Of a DNA stretch of 64,000 nt, positions 1-9,056 are shown in pieces (the first letter of the stretch is position 1; the number at the start of each line of letters is the position of its first letter). Both the position numbers and the translations under genes were made by a program. Where the stretch lies: the NCBI RefSeq assembly GCF_004358695.1, contig NZ_SNAA01000011.1, forward strand, positions 62,001 to 126,000, in the 5' to 3' direction. Source of the DNA: Palleronia sediminis (lineage in GTDB: Bacteria > Pseudomonadota > Alphaproteobacteria > Rhodobacterales > Rhodobacteraceae). The notes below the pieces were generated by a model, which was given only the letters and a program-made list of their open reading frames with translations, searched no databases and was not told the DNA's origin.

Positions 1-661
1 CGGGGATCCGCTCCATCCGGCCGGTCTGGATCAGGGTCAGCGCCTCGAACAGCTCGTCCAGTGTCCCGAACCCGCCGGGAAAGACGCAAAGCGCGCGCGC
101 CCGCATCAGGAAATGCATCTTGCGGATCGCGAAATAGTGGAAGTTGAAGCACAGCCCCGGCGTGACATAGGCATTGGGGGCCTGTTCGTGCGGCAGCACG
201 ATGTTCAGCCCGATGGAGCGTCCGCCCGCCTCATGCGCGCCGCGGTTGCCCGCCTCCATCACGCCGGGGCCGCCGCCCGTCACGATGACATGGCGCCGCC
301 CGTCGCTTTCCAGCGAACGCTCGGTCATCAGCCGCGCGAAACGCCGCGCCTCGTCGTAGTAGCGCGACAGGTCGGACAGCGTCTCGGTCCGCGCCTCGTC
401 ACGGGACGCGGGCGCGGGGATGCGGGCACCGCCGAACAGCACCACGGTCGAGGTTATGCCCTCTTCGGCGAGCGCCATCTCGGGCTTGAGCAGTTCGAGT
501 TGCAGCCGCACCGGGCGAAGCTCTTCGCGGCAGAGGAAATCGTCATCGGCAAAGGCCAGCCGGTAGGCCGGGGCGCGGGTCTGGGGCGTGTCGGGTATCT
601 GCTCGGCCGTGGCCCGGTCGGTATGCGCGTCGCGAAACCGGGTGTTGCGGTCGTCTTTCAT
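1..661 (-). CDS. LOG-family (lysine decarboxylase-like) protein, 3' part outside the window
   Basis: The N-terminal 220 residues are present; the gene runs off the left edge, so the C-terminus is missing. The two hallmarks of the TIGR00730/LOG family can be read on the minus strand: GGGPGVMEAGNRGAHEAGG near residue 125 and PGGFGTLDE near residue 191. In this family these motifs bind nucleotide 5'-monophosphates, and characterised members release the base (cytokinin riboside 5'-monophosphate phosphoribohydrolase). The long N-terminal extension of about 90 residues resembles the longer bacterial LOG form. The ATG at 661 is chosen because GGAGG sits at a normal distance; an in-frame ATG at 667 lies too close to it. 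The gene is divergent from dapD. Substrate in this organism is unknown. Confidence 0.85.
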   Translation of the reverse strand, partial: MKDDRNTRFRDAHTDRATAEQIPDTPQTRAPAYRLAFADDDFLCREELRPVRLQLELLKPEMALAEEGITSTVVLFGGARIPAPASRDEARTETLSDLSRYYDEARRFARLMTERSLESDGRRHVIVTGGGPGVMEAGNRGAHEAGGRSIGLNIVLPHEQAPNAYVTPGLCFNFHYFAIRKMHFLMRARALCVFPGGFGTLDELFEALTLIQTGRMERIP

Positions 662-747
662 CTGCATCCTCCTGCCATTGCGCAGTGCAGGTAGCGGGCT
701 TATAGCCTCGCGGCCAGCAGGAACCGCCACCAGACAAGGAGCGCCCG

Positions 748-1575
748 ATGGCCCACCCCGAGCTTCAAACCGCGATCGAGGCCGCCTGGGAAGATCGCGA
801 CGCGATCACCCCGCAGACCGGCGGCGAGACCCGTGAGGCGATCGAGGCCACGCTCGAGGCGCTCGATACCGGGGCGCTGCGCGTCGCCGAGAAAGGCGCG
901 GACGGCGCCTGGTCGGTGAACCAATGGGCGAAAAAGGCGGTCCTGCTGGGCTTTCGGGTCCGCGACATGGAAATGCAGCCGGGCGGCCCGCAGGGCGGCG
1001 GCTGGTTCGACAAGGTCGACAGCAAGTTCGCCGGCTGGGGCGAGAACCGCTGGCGCGAGGCCGGGTTCCGCGCCGTGCCGAACGCGGTCGTCCGCCGCTC
1101 GGCCTATATCGCGCCGGGCGTGGTGCTGATGCCGTCCTTCGTCAATCTCGGTGCCTATGTCGACAGCGGCACCATGGTCGATACCTGGGCCACGGTCGGA
1201 TCTTGCGCGCAGATCGGCAAGAACGTGCATCTCTCGGGCGGTGTCGGCATCGGCGGCGTGCTCGAGCCGTTGCAGGCCGATCCGACCATCATCGAGGACA
1301 ACTGCTTTATCGGCGCCCGCTCCGAGGTGGTCGAAGGCTGCATCGTGCGCGAGGGCGCGGTGCTGGGCATGGGCGTCTATATCGGCAAATCCACCAAGAT
1401 CGTGGATCGCGAGACCGGCGAGGTCATGTATGGCGAGATCCCGCCCTATTCGGTGGTCGTATCGGGGTCGATGCCGTCGAAGAACGGGATCAACCTCTAT
1501 TGCGCGGTGATCGTGAAACGGGTGGACGAACGCACCCGCTCCAAGGTCGGCATCAACGAGCTTTTGCGCGATTGA
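748..1575 (+). CDS. dapD: 2,3,4,5-tetrahydropyridine-2,6-dicarboxylate N-succinyltransferase
   Basis: DapD transfers succinyl from succinyl-CoA to tetrahydrodipicolinate in the succinylase branch of lysine and meso-diaminopimelate synthesis in the cytoplasm. The 275-residue protein has the family's usual length. It shows an N-terminal helical part and, from about residue 110, the hexapeptide repeats of a left-handed beta helix (for example [19 protein letters not shown]). The ATG follows AAGGAG at normal spacing. dapE, which removes the succinyl group later in the same pathway, lies 1.9 kb downstream on the same strand, and dapF is also in this window at 37.6 kb. Confidence 0.97.
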   Translation: MAHPELQTAIEAAWEDRDAITPQTGGETREAIEATLEALDTGALRVAEKGADGAWSVNQWAKKAVLLGFRVRDMEMQPGGPQGGGWFDKVDSKFAGWGENRWREAGFRAVPNAVVRRSAYIAPGVVLMPSFVNLGAYVDSGTMVDTWATVGSCAQIGKNVHLSGGVGIGGVLEPLQADPTIIEDNCFIGARSEVVEGCIVREGAVLGMGVYIGKSTKIVDRETGEVMYGEIPPYSVVVSGSMPSKNGINLYCAVIVKRVDERTRSKVGINELLRD

Positions 1576-1623
1576 GGCACCCCTGCGCTTGACGGATGGA
1601 TTTGCCGGGCAAGATTGACCCGG

Positions 1624-2679
1624 ATGTTCGATGATCTTTCCGTCACGCTTCTGATGACATTTTTCGCCATCGCCGGTGCGGCGGTGGTGCTGTCGTCGAT
1701 CAAGGCGACCGAGCTTGCCGACATCATCGCCGACCGCACCCGCATGGGCGAGGCGATGGCGGGCGGGCTGATCCTCGGGGCGGCGACCTCGCTTGCCGGG
1801 GTCGTCGTCTCGGTCGACGCGGCGATGTCGGGCGATGCGTCCTACGCCTTTTCGAACGCGGTCGGCGGGATCGCCGCGCAGACGCTGTTCCTGGCGCTGG
1901 CCGACATGCTGCACAAGAACGCCAATCTCGAACACGCGGCGGCCGAACCGGCCAACCTGTTCCAGGCGGTGATGCTCATCATGCTGATGAGCCTGCCCCT
2001 GGCCGCGATGGCCGGCCCCGAGATGGCCTATCTCGGCATCCATCCCATGTCGGTGCTGCTGTTCCTCGCCTATCTCTACTGCGCGCGCACCGCGGGCTAT
2101 GTCGCGGACGACCCCATGTGGAAGCCCGTCCAGACCGGCGACACCCGCGAGGACGAACCCGAAGACCCCGAAGAGGCGGACCGTTCGGCGTTCCGGCCCG
2201 CCATGACCTTTGTCGGGCTGGTGGCGGTCATGGGCGCGGGGGGCTGGGTCATCAGCCAGATCGGCGGCACCTTCATCACCCGGTTCGGCCTCGCGTCGAG
2301 CCTTGTCGGGTCGCTCATCACCGCGGTCGTCACCTCGTTGCCCGAGCTGGTCACGACGCTGGTCGCGGTGCGCCGCGGCGCGCTTCAGCTTGCCGTGGGC
2401 GGGATCATCGGCGGCAACACCTTCGACACGCTGTTCCTCGTGGCCTCGGATGTCGCCTATCGCGACGGGTCGATCTATCACGCGGTCGGCGCGTCGGATC
2501 TCTACTGGCTGGCCACCGGCATCCTGATGACCGCGATCCTGCTGGCCGGGCTGATCCTGCGCCAGCGCCGCGGCCCCGCGCGGATCGGGGTCGAAAGCGT
2601 CGCCATGATCTGCGTCTATGGCGCGGCGGTGCTGCTCGAGGTGTTCGGGCGCGGTGGCGGTGGCGGGACGGGCGGATGA
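1624..2679 (+). CDS. CaCA-type (sodium/calcium exchanger-like) integral membrane protein
   Basis: A protein of about 351 residues with roughly ten hydrophobic segments in two halves, separated by an acidic loop near residues 165-185 rich in D and E. The halves carry short repeat-like motifs typical of the CaCA superfamily alpha repeats: GAATSLAG in the first and SLPELVTTLVAVRRG followed by GGIIGGNTFDTL in the second. CaCA proteins exchange cations such as Ca2+ against Na+ or H+ across the inner membrane; the ion here is not known. I take the ATG at 1624; a TTG at 1615 is an alternative. Neither has a good ribosome binding site. It follows dapD by 48 bases and may be cotranscribed. Confidence 0.75.
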   Translation: MFDDLSVTLLMTFFAIAGAAVVLSSIKATELADIIADRTRMGEAMAGGLILGAATSLAGVVVSVDAAMSGDASYAFSNAVGGIAAQTLFLALADMLHKNANLEHAAAEPANLFQAVMLIMLMSLPLAAMAGPEMAYLGIHPMSVLLFLAYLYCARTAGYVADDPMWKPVQTGDTREDEPEDPEEADRSAFRPAMTFVGLVAVMGAGGWVISQIGGTFITRFGLASSLVGSLITAVVTSLPELVTTLVAVRRGALQLAVGGIIGGNTFDTLFLVASDVAYRDGSIYHAVGASDLYWLATGILMTAILLAGLILRQRRGPARIGVESVAMICVYGAAVLLEVFGRGGGGGTGG

Positions 2680-2761
2680 ACCCCGCACGGCGCCCGCCCG
2701 ATGGAACCGCCTGCGCCGCCTCCGTGTTCTCGAGCCTGTAACGAAAGCCGAAAGGACTGAC

Positions 2762-3010
2762 ATGGGCTGGCTAATCACTATCATCCTCGGCGGGCTTGCC
2801 GGCTGGATCGCCGAAAGGATCATGAAGGCCGATACCGGCCTCCTGATGAACATCATCCTCGGGATCGTCGGCGCCGCGGTGCTGAACTTCCTGCTTAGCA
2901 CGATCTTCGGCCTCTACCCCGCCGACAACTGGTTCGCCTATCTCGTCGTGGCAATCGTCGGCGCCTGCGGGTTGATCTTTGTCTGGCGCGCGATCGCCGG
3001 GCGAAACTGA
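2762..3010 (+). CDS. GlsB/YeaQ/YmgE-type small membrane protein
   Basis: An 82-residue, very hydrophobic protein with three predicted membrane segments and the glycine-rich pattern of the transglycosylase-associated (GlsB/YeaQ/YmgE) family: GGLAGWIAERIMK near the N-terminus and MNIILGIVGAAV in the middle. Family members are small inner-membrane proteins, often stress-induced; no enzymatic role is established, and the name transglycosylase-associated is historical. The ATG follows GAAAGGACTGAC. A strong GC-rich hairpin lies 27 bases after the stop codon. Confidence 0.8.
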   Translation: MGWLITIILGGLAGWIAERIMKADTGLLMNIILGIVGAAVLNFLLSTIFGLYPADNWFAYLVVAIVGACGLIFVWRAIAGRN

Positions 3011-3036
3011 CTGCGCATCCTTGCACCCCGCATTTT

Positions 3037-3066
3037 GCGCCGGGGGTCCGATCGGGCCCCCGGCGC
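3037..3066 (+). terminator. GC-rich hairpin after the YeaQ-like gene
   Basis: A perfect 10-bp stem (GCGCCGGGGG paired with CCCCCGGCGC) with a 10-base loop. No run of T follows on the plus strand, so it may be a terminator that does not depend on a U tract, or an mRNA 3'-end stabiliser. It separates the small membrane protein gene from the next reading frame. Confidence 0.5.
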
Positions 3067-3119
3067 CGTCATGCGCGGTGCGAATTGACAGATGCCGATC
3101 CGGCAGGCACTCCGACCCG

Positions 3120-3455
3120 ATGGACAAAAGCCCCGACAAGAAACGCCAGCAGGTCTTTACCCTCGCCGTCGAGGTCGGGCGCGCGCCCGGCGACGACCTG
3201 CCCGAGGGATCGACCGGCGCGATGCTGCTATGCTACGCCTCGGGCATCGACGAGGCCGAAGCCGTGCGCGAAACGGTGGCCGTGCTCAAGCAGGCCGGGC
3301 TCAACCCCATCGAGGTCGAGGGCCACGGCACCCGCGCCGAGCGCGAGGCCGACGGCGACGAGATCGACGAGGACGAGGGCGCGCTGATGGATCGCGCGCT
3401 CGAACAGAACGCGGTGATCGTCGCCCTGATGACGCCCACCCATGACGAGGACTGA
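3120..3455 (+). CDS. small acidic protein of unknown function
   Basis: I do not recognise this 111-residue protein. It is acidic, with a D/E-rich stretch near residues 80-90 (ADGDEIDEDEGALMDRAL). The alternation of hydrophobic and charged residues (AMLLCYASGIDEAEAVRETVAVLKQAGLNP) suggests a small alpha/beta fold similar in size to an RraB or DUF-type regulator, but I cannot assign it. No signal peptide or membrane segment is seen. The ATG at 3120 lacks a clear ribosome binding site. It sits 60 bases before dapE on the same strand. Codon use is like its neighbours, which supports a real gene. Confidence 0.65.
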   Translation: MDKSPDKKRQQVFTLAVEVGRAPGDDLPEGSTGAMLLCYASGIDEAEAVRETVAVLKQAGLNPIEVEGHGTRAEREADGDEIDEDEGALMDRALEQNAVIVALMTPTHDED

Positions 3456-3515
3456 CCGGGCGCAGGCGCGTATCGCGCCCGCGCCCCGCCCCATCCCCGC
3501 CCGCGAGGAACGCGC

Positions 3516-4649
3516 ATGACCGTCGATCCCGTCGAACTCACCCAGGACCTGATCCGCCTGCCCTCGGTCACGCCCGAAAGCGAGGCCCCCATCGCCATGC
3601 TGCACGCGCTGCTCGAGGATGCGGGGTTCCTATGCACGCGGGTCGATCGCAACGGCATCCCGAACCTTCATGCGCGCTGGGGTCGCAAGGGGCCGGTGCT
3701 GGGGTTCAACGGCCATGTCGACGTGGTCCCGCCGGGCGATCCCGATAGCTGGACCAGCGACCCGTTCGGCGCCGAGATCCGCGACGGGTTCCTCTATGGC
3801 CGGGGGGCCTGCGACATGAAATCGGGCGTCGCGGCCTTCGTCGCCGCCGCGATCGAGGCGACCGAGCGCGACATCGACGGCTCCGTCGTGCTCGCCATCA
3901 CCGGCGACGAGGAAGGCGACGGCATCGACGGCACCGCCGCCATTCTCGACTGGATGCGCCAGACCGGCGAAGGGATGGACGCCTGCATCGTGGGCGAACC
4001 GACCTGCCCCGACCACATGGGCCAGATGATCAAGATCGGGCGGCGCGGGTCGCTGACCGCCTGGATCACGGCCATCGGCCAGCAGGGCCATTCGGCCTAT
4101 CCGCACCAGGCGCGCAACCCGATCCACGGCATGATCGAATTGCTGGCACGGCTGCGGGCCTTTCCGCTCGACGACGATTCGGACCATTTCGACGAGACGA
4201 CGCTTCAGGTGACGGGGTTCGATACCGGGAACGCGGCCAATAACGTGATCCCGGCGCGGTGCACCGCCATGGTGAACATCCGATTCAACGACGCGCATAG
4301 CGGGGTGTCGCTGTCGAACTGGCTGCGCGCCCAGGCCGAAACGGTCAGCCGGGCGACCGACATCCGCTTCGACACCGATATCAAGGTGTCGGGCGAAAGC
4401 TTCGTGACCGCGCCGGGGCCGCTGACCGACATGGTGCAGCGCGCGGTGGGCAACGTGACCGGCATCGTGCCGAGCCTATCGACCACGGGCGGCACCTCGG
4501 ATGCGCGGTTCCTGGCGCGGCACTGCCCCGTGGTCGAGGTCGGGCTGGTCGGCGCCACCATGCACAAGGTGGACGAACAGGTGGCGGTCGACCATATTCA
4601 CCAGCTGAAGGCCATCTATGGCCGGATCATCGAGAGTTATTTCGCATGA
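3516..4649 (+). CDS. dapE: succinyl-diaminopimelate desuccinylase
   Basis: DapE hydrolyses N-succinyl-LL-diaminopimelate to LL-diaminopimelate and succinate with two zinc ions. The 377-residue protein has all M20-family marks: metal ligand His67 with Asp69 (GHVDVVPPGD), bridging Asp100 (GRGACDMKSG), catalytic Glu132 and ligand Glu133 (GDEEGDG), and the GTSDARF region near the C-terminus. The dimerisation domain occupies roughly residues 175-290. The ATG follows GAGGAA. The stop codon overlaps the start of the GNAT gene by 4 bases, so the two are probably translationally coupled. Confidence 0.97.
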   Translation: MTVDPVELTQDLIRLPSVTPESEAPIAMLHALLEDAGFLCTRVDRNGIPNLHARWGRKGPVLGFNGHVDVVPPGDPDSWTSDPFGAEIRDGFLYGRGACDMKSGVAAFVAAAIEATERDIDGSVVLAITGDEEGDGIDGTAAILDWMRQTGEGMDACIVGEPTCPDHMGQMIKIGRRGSLTAWITAIGQQGHSAYPHQARNPIHGMIELLARLRAFPLDDDSDHFDETTLQVTGFDTGNAANNVIPARCTAMVNIRFNDAHSGVSLSNWLRAQAETVSRATDIRFDTDIKVSGESFVTAPGPLTDMVQRAVGNVTGIVPSLSTTGGTSDARFLARHCPVVEVGLVGATMHKVDEQVAVDHIHQLKAIYGRIIESYFA

Positions 4650-5068
4650 GCCTCATCATCGGCCGCAGCCCGGACCTCGCCGCCTGCCATTCGGTGCGCC
4701 GCGCGGTGTTCATCGAGGAACAGGGGATTTCCGAGGCCGACGAGATCGACGACCTCGACGCGGGCGCCATCCATATCCTCGCACAGCAGGAGGGTCTGCC
4801 GATCGGGACGGCGCGCATCCTGCTCGACCCGCCCGTGGGCAAGATCGGACGGATCTGCGTGCTCGCGCCCTATCGCGGCACCGGGCTCGGGCGCAAACTG
4901 GTCGAGGCCGCGCTGGGCATCCTGCGCGAGACCCCCCGCATCGACGAGGCGGTTCTGGGTGCGCAGCTCCATACGCTCGATTTCTACCGCAAGCTCGGCT
5001 TCGAGGCCGAGGGGCCGATCTTCGACGACGCGGGGATTCCCCATCGGCTGATGCGCCGTGCGCTGTGA
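4646..5068 (+). CDS. GNAT-family N-acetyltransferase
   Basis: A 140-residue single-domain GNAT protein. The acetyl-CoA pyrophosphate-binding motif (Q/R-x-x-G-x-G/A type) is read as YRGTGLGRKLVEAAL near residues 75-90, preceded by the beta strand KIGRICVLAP. The end TLDFYRKLGFEAEGPIFDDAGIPH is the usual C-terminal strand-helix of the fold. The arrangement resembles ElaA-type acetyltransferases. The acceptor substrate cannot be deduced. It overlaps dapE in an ATGA junction, which suggests one transcript and not necessarily a role in lysine synthesis. Confidence 0.85.
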   Translation: MSLIIGRSPDLAACHSVRRAVFIEEQGISEADEIDDLDAGAIHILAQQEGLPIGTARILLDPPVGKIGRICVLAPYRGTGLGRKLVEAALGILRETPRIDEAVLGAQLHTLDFYRKLGFEAEGPIFDDAGIPHRLMRRAL

Positions 5069-5114
5069 CATGCCCGCCCTGTCGCTTTGCCGCGCGACGC
5101 GCTAGGTCGGGTTC

Positions 5115-7388
5115 ATGGCCCGTATCCCCTCGCGCGACGAGATCATCGACTGGATCTCGCAAAACCCCACGCAAAGCTCGAAACGCGACATCGCGCGCGC
5201 CTTCGGAATCAAGGGCGCGGATCGCGTCGACCTGAAGCGCATCCTCAAGGATCTCGAGGATGACGGGCACCTGACCCGACGCCGCAAGACCTATCGCGAC
5301 CCCGAGGCGCTGCCGCCCGTCACGGTCTGCGAAATCACCGGCCCCGATGCGGATGGCGACCTCTTTGCCCGCCCCGCCGTCTGGGACGGCGACAGCCCGG
5401 CGCCGCGCATCCTCGTCACGCTCGGCCGGGGCGACGCCGCGCTGGGGCGCGGCGACCGTGCGCTCTTGCGGCTCGCCCCCGCCGAGGCGACGGACCACGC
5501 CTATACGGGGCGGCTCATCCGTCGCCTGCCGCAAACCGTGCAGCGCCTGCTGGGCATCTTTCGCGAGGATCCGCATGGCGGGCGCGTCGTGCCCGTCGAC
5601 AAGAAGGCCGACCGCGACTGGCTGGTACGCGCCCGCGACACCGACGGCGCGCACGACGGCGAACTCGTCGAGGCCGAGCGGACCGGCGGCAAGGGCGATA
5701 TGGGCCTGCCGCAGGCCCGCATCGTGGCGCGCCTTGGCGATCCGACGGCACCGCGCGCCGTCTCGCTGATCGCGATCCACCAGCACGACATCCCCCATGT
5801 CTTTCCGCAAGAGGTGCTCGACGCGGCCGAGGCCGCGCGCCCCGTCCCCGCCGAGGGGCGCGAGGATCTGCGCCACCTGCCGCTCGTCACCATCGACCCG
5901 GCGGATGCGCGCGACCACGATGACGCGGTGCTGGCGATGGCCGATGACGATCCGGCCAATCCCGGCGGGCATGTCCTGTGGGTCGCCATCGCCGATGTCG
6001 CCCGTTACGTCCGCCCCGGAACGCCGCTCGACCGCGAGGCGCTGAAGCGCGGGAACTCGTCCTATTTCCCCGACCGCGTCGTGCCGATGCTGCCCGAGGC
6101 CCTGTCCAACGGGCTGTGCTCGCTCCACCAGGGCGAGGATCGCGCCTGCATGGCCGTCCGCATGGTGCTCGATGCCGAGGGCAACAAGACCGGCCACCGC
6201 TTCGTGCGGGGCATCATGCGCTCGGCCGCTTCGCTGACCTATCAAGAGGCGCAGGCCGCCCGCGACGGCACGCCCTCGGATCGCGCGGCCCCGCTGGTCC
6301 AGACCGTCATCGACCCGCTCTACGCGGCCTATGCCGCGCTCAGGGCGGCGCGAGCCCGGCGGCAGCCGCTCGAGCTCGACCTGCCGGAACGCAAGATCGA
6401 GCTGGACGAGGACGGGCGCGTGACCTCGGTGGCCTTCCGCGAGCGGCTCGACGCGCACCGCCTGATCGAGGAGTTCATGGTCCTCGCCAATGTCGCCGCG
6501 GCCGAGGAACTGGCCGCGCGCCGCCAGCCGCTGCTCTACCGCGTCCACGAAGAACCCTCGCCCGAAAAGCTCGAGGCCCTGCGCGAGGTCGCCGAGGCCT
6601 CGGGGCTGGGTCTCGCCAAGGGGCAGGTCCTGCAAACGCGGCAGCTCAACCGCCTGCTCGCCCAGGCCGCCGAGACCGAGTTCGCCGAGCTTCTCAACAT
6701 CTCGACGCTGCGCGCCATGACGCAGGCCTATTACAGCCCCGACAATTTCGGCCATTTCGGCCTGGCGCTGCGCAGCTACGCGCATTTCACCTCGCCGATC
6801 CGCCGCTATGCCGACCTCGTCGTGCATCGCGCGCTCATTTCGGCCCATGGCTGGGGCAAGGACGGGCTCGGGGGGACCGATGCCGAGGACCTGCGCGGGA
6901 TCGGCGAGCACATCTCCTCGACCGAGCGCCGTTCGATGCTGGCCGAGCGGGACACGACCGACCGCTATCTCGCCGCCTATCTCGCCGACCGGATCGGCAC
7001 CGACCTGCCCGGCCGCATCTCTGGGGTGCAACGGTTCGGCCTGTTCGTGAAACTCGACGAGACGGGCGCCGACGGGCTGATCCCGGTACGCGCGCTCGGG
7101 GCCGAGTTCTTTCACCACGATGCCGACAGTCAGACCCTGACCGGCGCCGATAGCGGGCTGACGCTGGGGCTGGGCCAGCGCGTCGTCGCCCGCCTCGTCG
7201 AGGCCGCGCCGATCTCGGGCGGTATGATCCTCGACCTGATCGAGGTCGAGGGCGCGCCGCTCGCGCGCGGACGCGGCCACCGCCGCCCCGGCACCGCCCC
7301 CAAACGGGCCGAGGCGCGCAGCAAGGCGCGCCGCGCCGCCGCGGCCAAAAAGGAAAAGCGCAAGGTCACGCGCAAGCGCAAGGGCTGA
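5115..7388 (+). CDS. rnr: ribonuclease R
   Basis: RNase R is a processive 3'-5' exoribonuclease that degrades structured RNA and takes part in RNA quality control. The 757-residue protein has an N-terminal winged-helix segment (residues 1-65), cold-shock/OB domains, the RNB catalytic domain with the metal-binding signature TIDPADARDHDDAVLA near residue 260, an S1 domain near residues 630-715 (GRISGVQRFGLFVKL) and a basic Lys/Arg tail of about 45 residues. The tail is typical of RNase R and absent from RNase II. It starts 46 bases after the GNAT gene. The opposite strand is also open for over 3 kb here but encodes low-complexity Arg-rich sequence and is a shadow. Confidence 0.96.
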   Translation: MARIPSRDEIIDWISQNPTQSSKRDIARAFGIKGADRVDLKRILKDLEDDGHLTRRRKTYRDPEALPPVTVCEITGPDADGDLFARPAVWDGDSPAPRILVTLGRGDAALGRGDRALLRLAPAEATDHAYTGRLIRRLPQTVQRLLGIFREDPHGGRVVPVDKKADRDWLVRARDTDGAHDGELVEAERTGGKGDMGLPQARIVARLGDPTAPRAVSLIAIHQHDIPHVFPQEVLDAAEAARPVPAEGREDLRHLPLVTIDPADARDHDDAVLAMADDDPANPGGHVLWVAIADVARYVRPGTPLDREALKRGNSSYFPDRVVPMLPEALSNGLCSLHQGEDRACMAVRMVLDAEGNKTGHRFVRGIMRSAASLTYQEAQAARDGTPSDRAAPLVQTVIDPLYAAYAALRAARARRQPLELDLPERKIELDEDGRVTSVAFRERLDAHRLIEEFMVLANVAAAEELAARRQPLLYRVHEEPSPEKLEALREVAEASGLGLAKGQVLQTRQLNRLLAQAAETEFAELLNISTLRAMTQAYYSPDNFGHFGLALRSYAHFTSPIRRYADLVVHRALISAHGWGKDGLGGTDAEDLRGIGEHISSTERRSMLAERDTTDRYLAAYLADRIGTDLPGRISGVQRFGLFVKLDETGADGLIPVRALGAEFFHHDADSQTLTGADSGLTLGLGQRVVARLVEAAPISGGMILDLIEVEGAPLARGRGHRRPGTAPKRAEARSKARRAAAAKKEKRKVTRKRKG

Positions 7389-7432
7389 CCGCGCCCCCCC
7401 GCCGCCGCACCGGCACCGGGCGCGCGCCCTGC

Positions 7433-7455
7433 CTTCTCTGTTTCCCCAAATACTC
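7433..7455 (+). repeat. 23-bp dispersed intergenic motif, copy 1
   Basis: CTTCTCTGTTTC, three variable bases (CCC here), then AAATACTC. A second copy lies at 61729-61751 in the same orientation with TGG in the variable position, so 20 of 23 bases agree. Both copies are intergenic. Here it sits 44 bases after the rnr stop. I recall similar words between genes of Rhodobacteraceae, but cannot verify that here. Confidence 0.6.
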
Positions 7456-7458
7456 ACC

Positions 7459-7473
7459 GGCCGGACGCCGGCC
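7459..7473 (+). terminator. short GC hairpin between rnr and pncA
   Basis: GGCCGG-ACG-CCGGCC, a perfect 6-bp stem with a 3-base loop, directly after the 23-bp motif copy at 7433-7455 and 70 bases after the rnr stop. There is no T tract, so terminator function is only possible. The rest of 7389-7557 shows nothing recognisable. Confidence 0.35.
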
Positions 7474-7557
7474 ATCCATGCGCATCGGCGGGGCGGCGTT
7501 GACAAGGCCCCGGCCCGGTGCAACCCAAGGTCCAGCATAACCGCCCGAGGCTTCGAC

Positions 7558-8160
7558 ATGCGCGACCGGACCCACGCCCTCATCGTCATCGACATGCAGA
7601 ACGATTTCTGCCCCGGCGGCGCGCTCGGCGTGGCGGGGGGCGATGCGCTGGTCGGCGGGATCAACGCGCTTATGGACGATTTCCCGGCCGTGATCCTGAC
7701 GCAGGACTGGCACCCGGCGGGCCATTCGTCCTTCGCCTCGTCGCATGAGGGCCGCGCACCGCTCGAGACGATCGCCATGCCCTATGGCCCGCAGGTGCTT
7801 TGGCCCGATCACTGCATCCAGGGCAGCGACGGCGCCGCCTTCGTGCCGGGGCTCAGGCAGGATGCCGACATGATCCTGCGCAAGGGGTTCCGCCGCGAAC
7901 TCGACAGCTATTCGGCGTTCTTCGAGAACGACCACGAGACGCCCACCGGGCTCGAGGGCTACCTGAGGTCGCGGGGCCTCAGCCGGCTGACCCTCGTGGG
8001 GCTGGCGCTCGATTTCTGCGTCGCGTGGTCGGCACGGGACGCGGCGCGGCTGGGCTTCGAGGTCGCCGTCGTCCCGGAACTCTGCGCGGCCATCGACCTC
8101 GACGGCTCGCGCGACGCCGCCCTTCACGACATGAGGGATGCCGGGATCGCGCTCGGCTGA
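7558..8160 (+). CDS. pncA: nicotinamidase
   Basis: PncA hydrolyses nicotinamide to nicotinate and ammonia in NAD salvage. In this 200-residue isochorismatase-fold protein the catalytic triad is visible: Asp12 (VIDMQNDF), Lys109 (LRKGF) and Cys154 (LDFCVAWSA). The metal ligands characteristic of nicotinamidases, and not of other isochorismatase-like hydrolases, are also there: Asp50, His52 and His56 in TQDWHPAGHSSF. The ATG follows GAGG. Its stop overlaps the start of the DMT permease gene (TGATG), pointing to translational coupling. Confidence 0.95.
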   Translation: MRDRTHALIVIDMQNDFCPGGALGVAGGDALVGGINALMDDFPAVILTQDWHPAGHSSFASSHEGRAPLETIAMPYGPQVLWPDHCIQGSDGAAFVPGLRQDADMILRKGFRRELDSYSAFFENDHETPTGLEGYLRSRGLSRLTLVGLALDFCVAWSARDAARLGFEVAVVPELCAAIDLDGSRDAALHDMRDAGIALG

Positions 8161-9056
8161 TGGATGCCCGCGCGATCCTGCTGGGGCTGGGCTTTGCGGT
8201 CATGTGGTCGTCGGCCTTCACCTCGGCCAAGCTGATCGTCGCGGATGCCCCGCCGCTCTGGGCACTGGCGCTGCGGTTTCTCATCTCGGGCTTGCTGGCC
8301 ATCGGCATCGCGCGCGCTCTCGGCCAGAGCTGGCAGCTGACGCGTGCGCAATGGCGGCTCACGATCCTCTTCGGGCTGTGCCAGAACGCGCTCTATCTCG
8401 GGCTGAACTTCGTCGCGATGAAGACCGTGCCGGCGGGGCTTGCCTCGATCATCGCGTCCTCCATGCCGCTCCTCGTGGCTTTCGCCGGCTGGGTCGCGAT
8501 GGGCGAGCGGCTGGGCCGTGTGGCGGTGGCGGGGCTCGTCGCGGGGTTTGCCGGCGTCTCGCTCATCATGGGCACGCGGATCTCGGGCGGAGTCGACCTG
8601 TTCGGCCTCTCGCTTTGCCTGATGGGGGTGGTGGCGCTGGCGGTGGCGACGCTCTCGGTGCGCGGCGCGGCCTCGGGGGGCAACGTGCTGATGGTGGTCG
8701 GGCTTCAGATGCTGGTGGGCTCGGCCATCCTCGCCGCCGTGGCGGCGGCGACCGAACCGCTCGTCTTCGACCCGACGCCGCGGCTGGCACTGGCCTTCGC
8801 CTACACGACGCTCGTGCCGGGCCTCGCGGCGACGCTGGTGTGGTTCATGCTGGTGCGGCGGATCGGGCCGGTACGGGCCGCGACCTTTCACTTTCTCAAT
8901 CCGTTTCTCGGCGTCGCGATCGCGTCGCTGATGCTGGGCGAACGAATCGGCCCTCTCGATATCGTCGGGGTGGCGATCATCATGGCCGGGATCCTCGCCG
9001 TGCAACTGTCACGCGCCCCGGCGGCCCCCCGCGCGGTGCGACGCTCCACCGTCTGA
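8160..9056 (+). CDS. DMT-superfamily (EamA-type) permease
   Basis: A 298-residue inner-membrane protein with about ten hydrophobic segments arranged as two EamA repeats (roughly residues 5-135 and 145-285). The second repeat ends in the common pattern FHFLNPFLGVAIASLMLGE, where an acidic residue closes helix 9. EamA transporters export or exchange small metabolites such as amino acids; the substrate here is unknown. The ATG overlaps the pncA stop by one base. Coupling to pncA could mean a role with nicotinate or related compounds, but this is only context. Confidence 0.85.
   Translation: MDARAILLGLGFAVMWSSAFTSAKLIVADAPPLWALALRFLISGLLAIGIARALGQSWQLTRAQWRLTILFGLCQNALYLGLNFVAMKTVPAGLASIIASSMPLLVAFAGWVAMGERLGRVAVAGLVAGFAGVSLIMGTRISGGVDLFGLSLCLMGVVALAVATLSVRGAASGGNVLMVVGLQMLVGSAILAAVAAATEPLVFDPTPRLALAFAYTTLVPGLAATLVWFMLVRRIGPVRAATFHFLNPFLGVAIASLMLGERIGPLDIVGVAIIMAGILAVQLSRAPAAPRAVRRSTV

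Noticed and set aside
700-2901. A 733-codon open frame on the minus strand opposite dapD and the CaCA gene
   Set aside because: Low-complexity translation (Arg, Asp, His, Gln), antisense to two recognisable genes.
4710-7778. A very long open frame (1022 codons) on the minus strand opposite rnr
   Set aside because: It is the shadow of a high-GC gene: Arg/Gly/Ala-rich low-complexity translation with no domain, while the plus strand encodes a complete RNase R.
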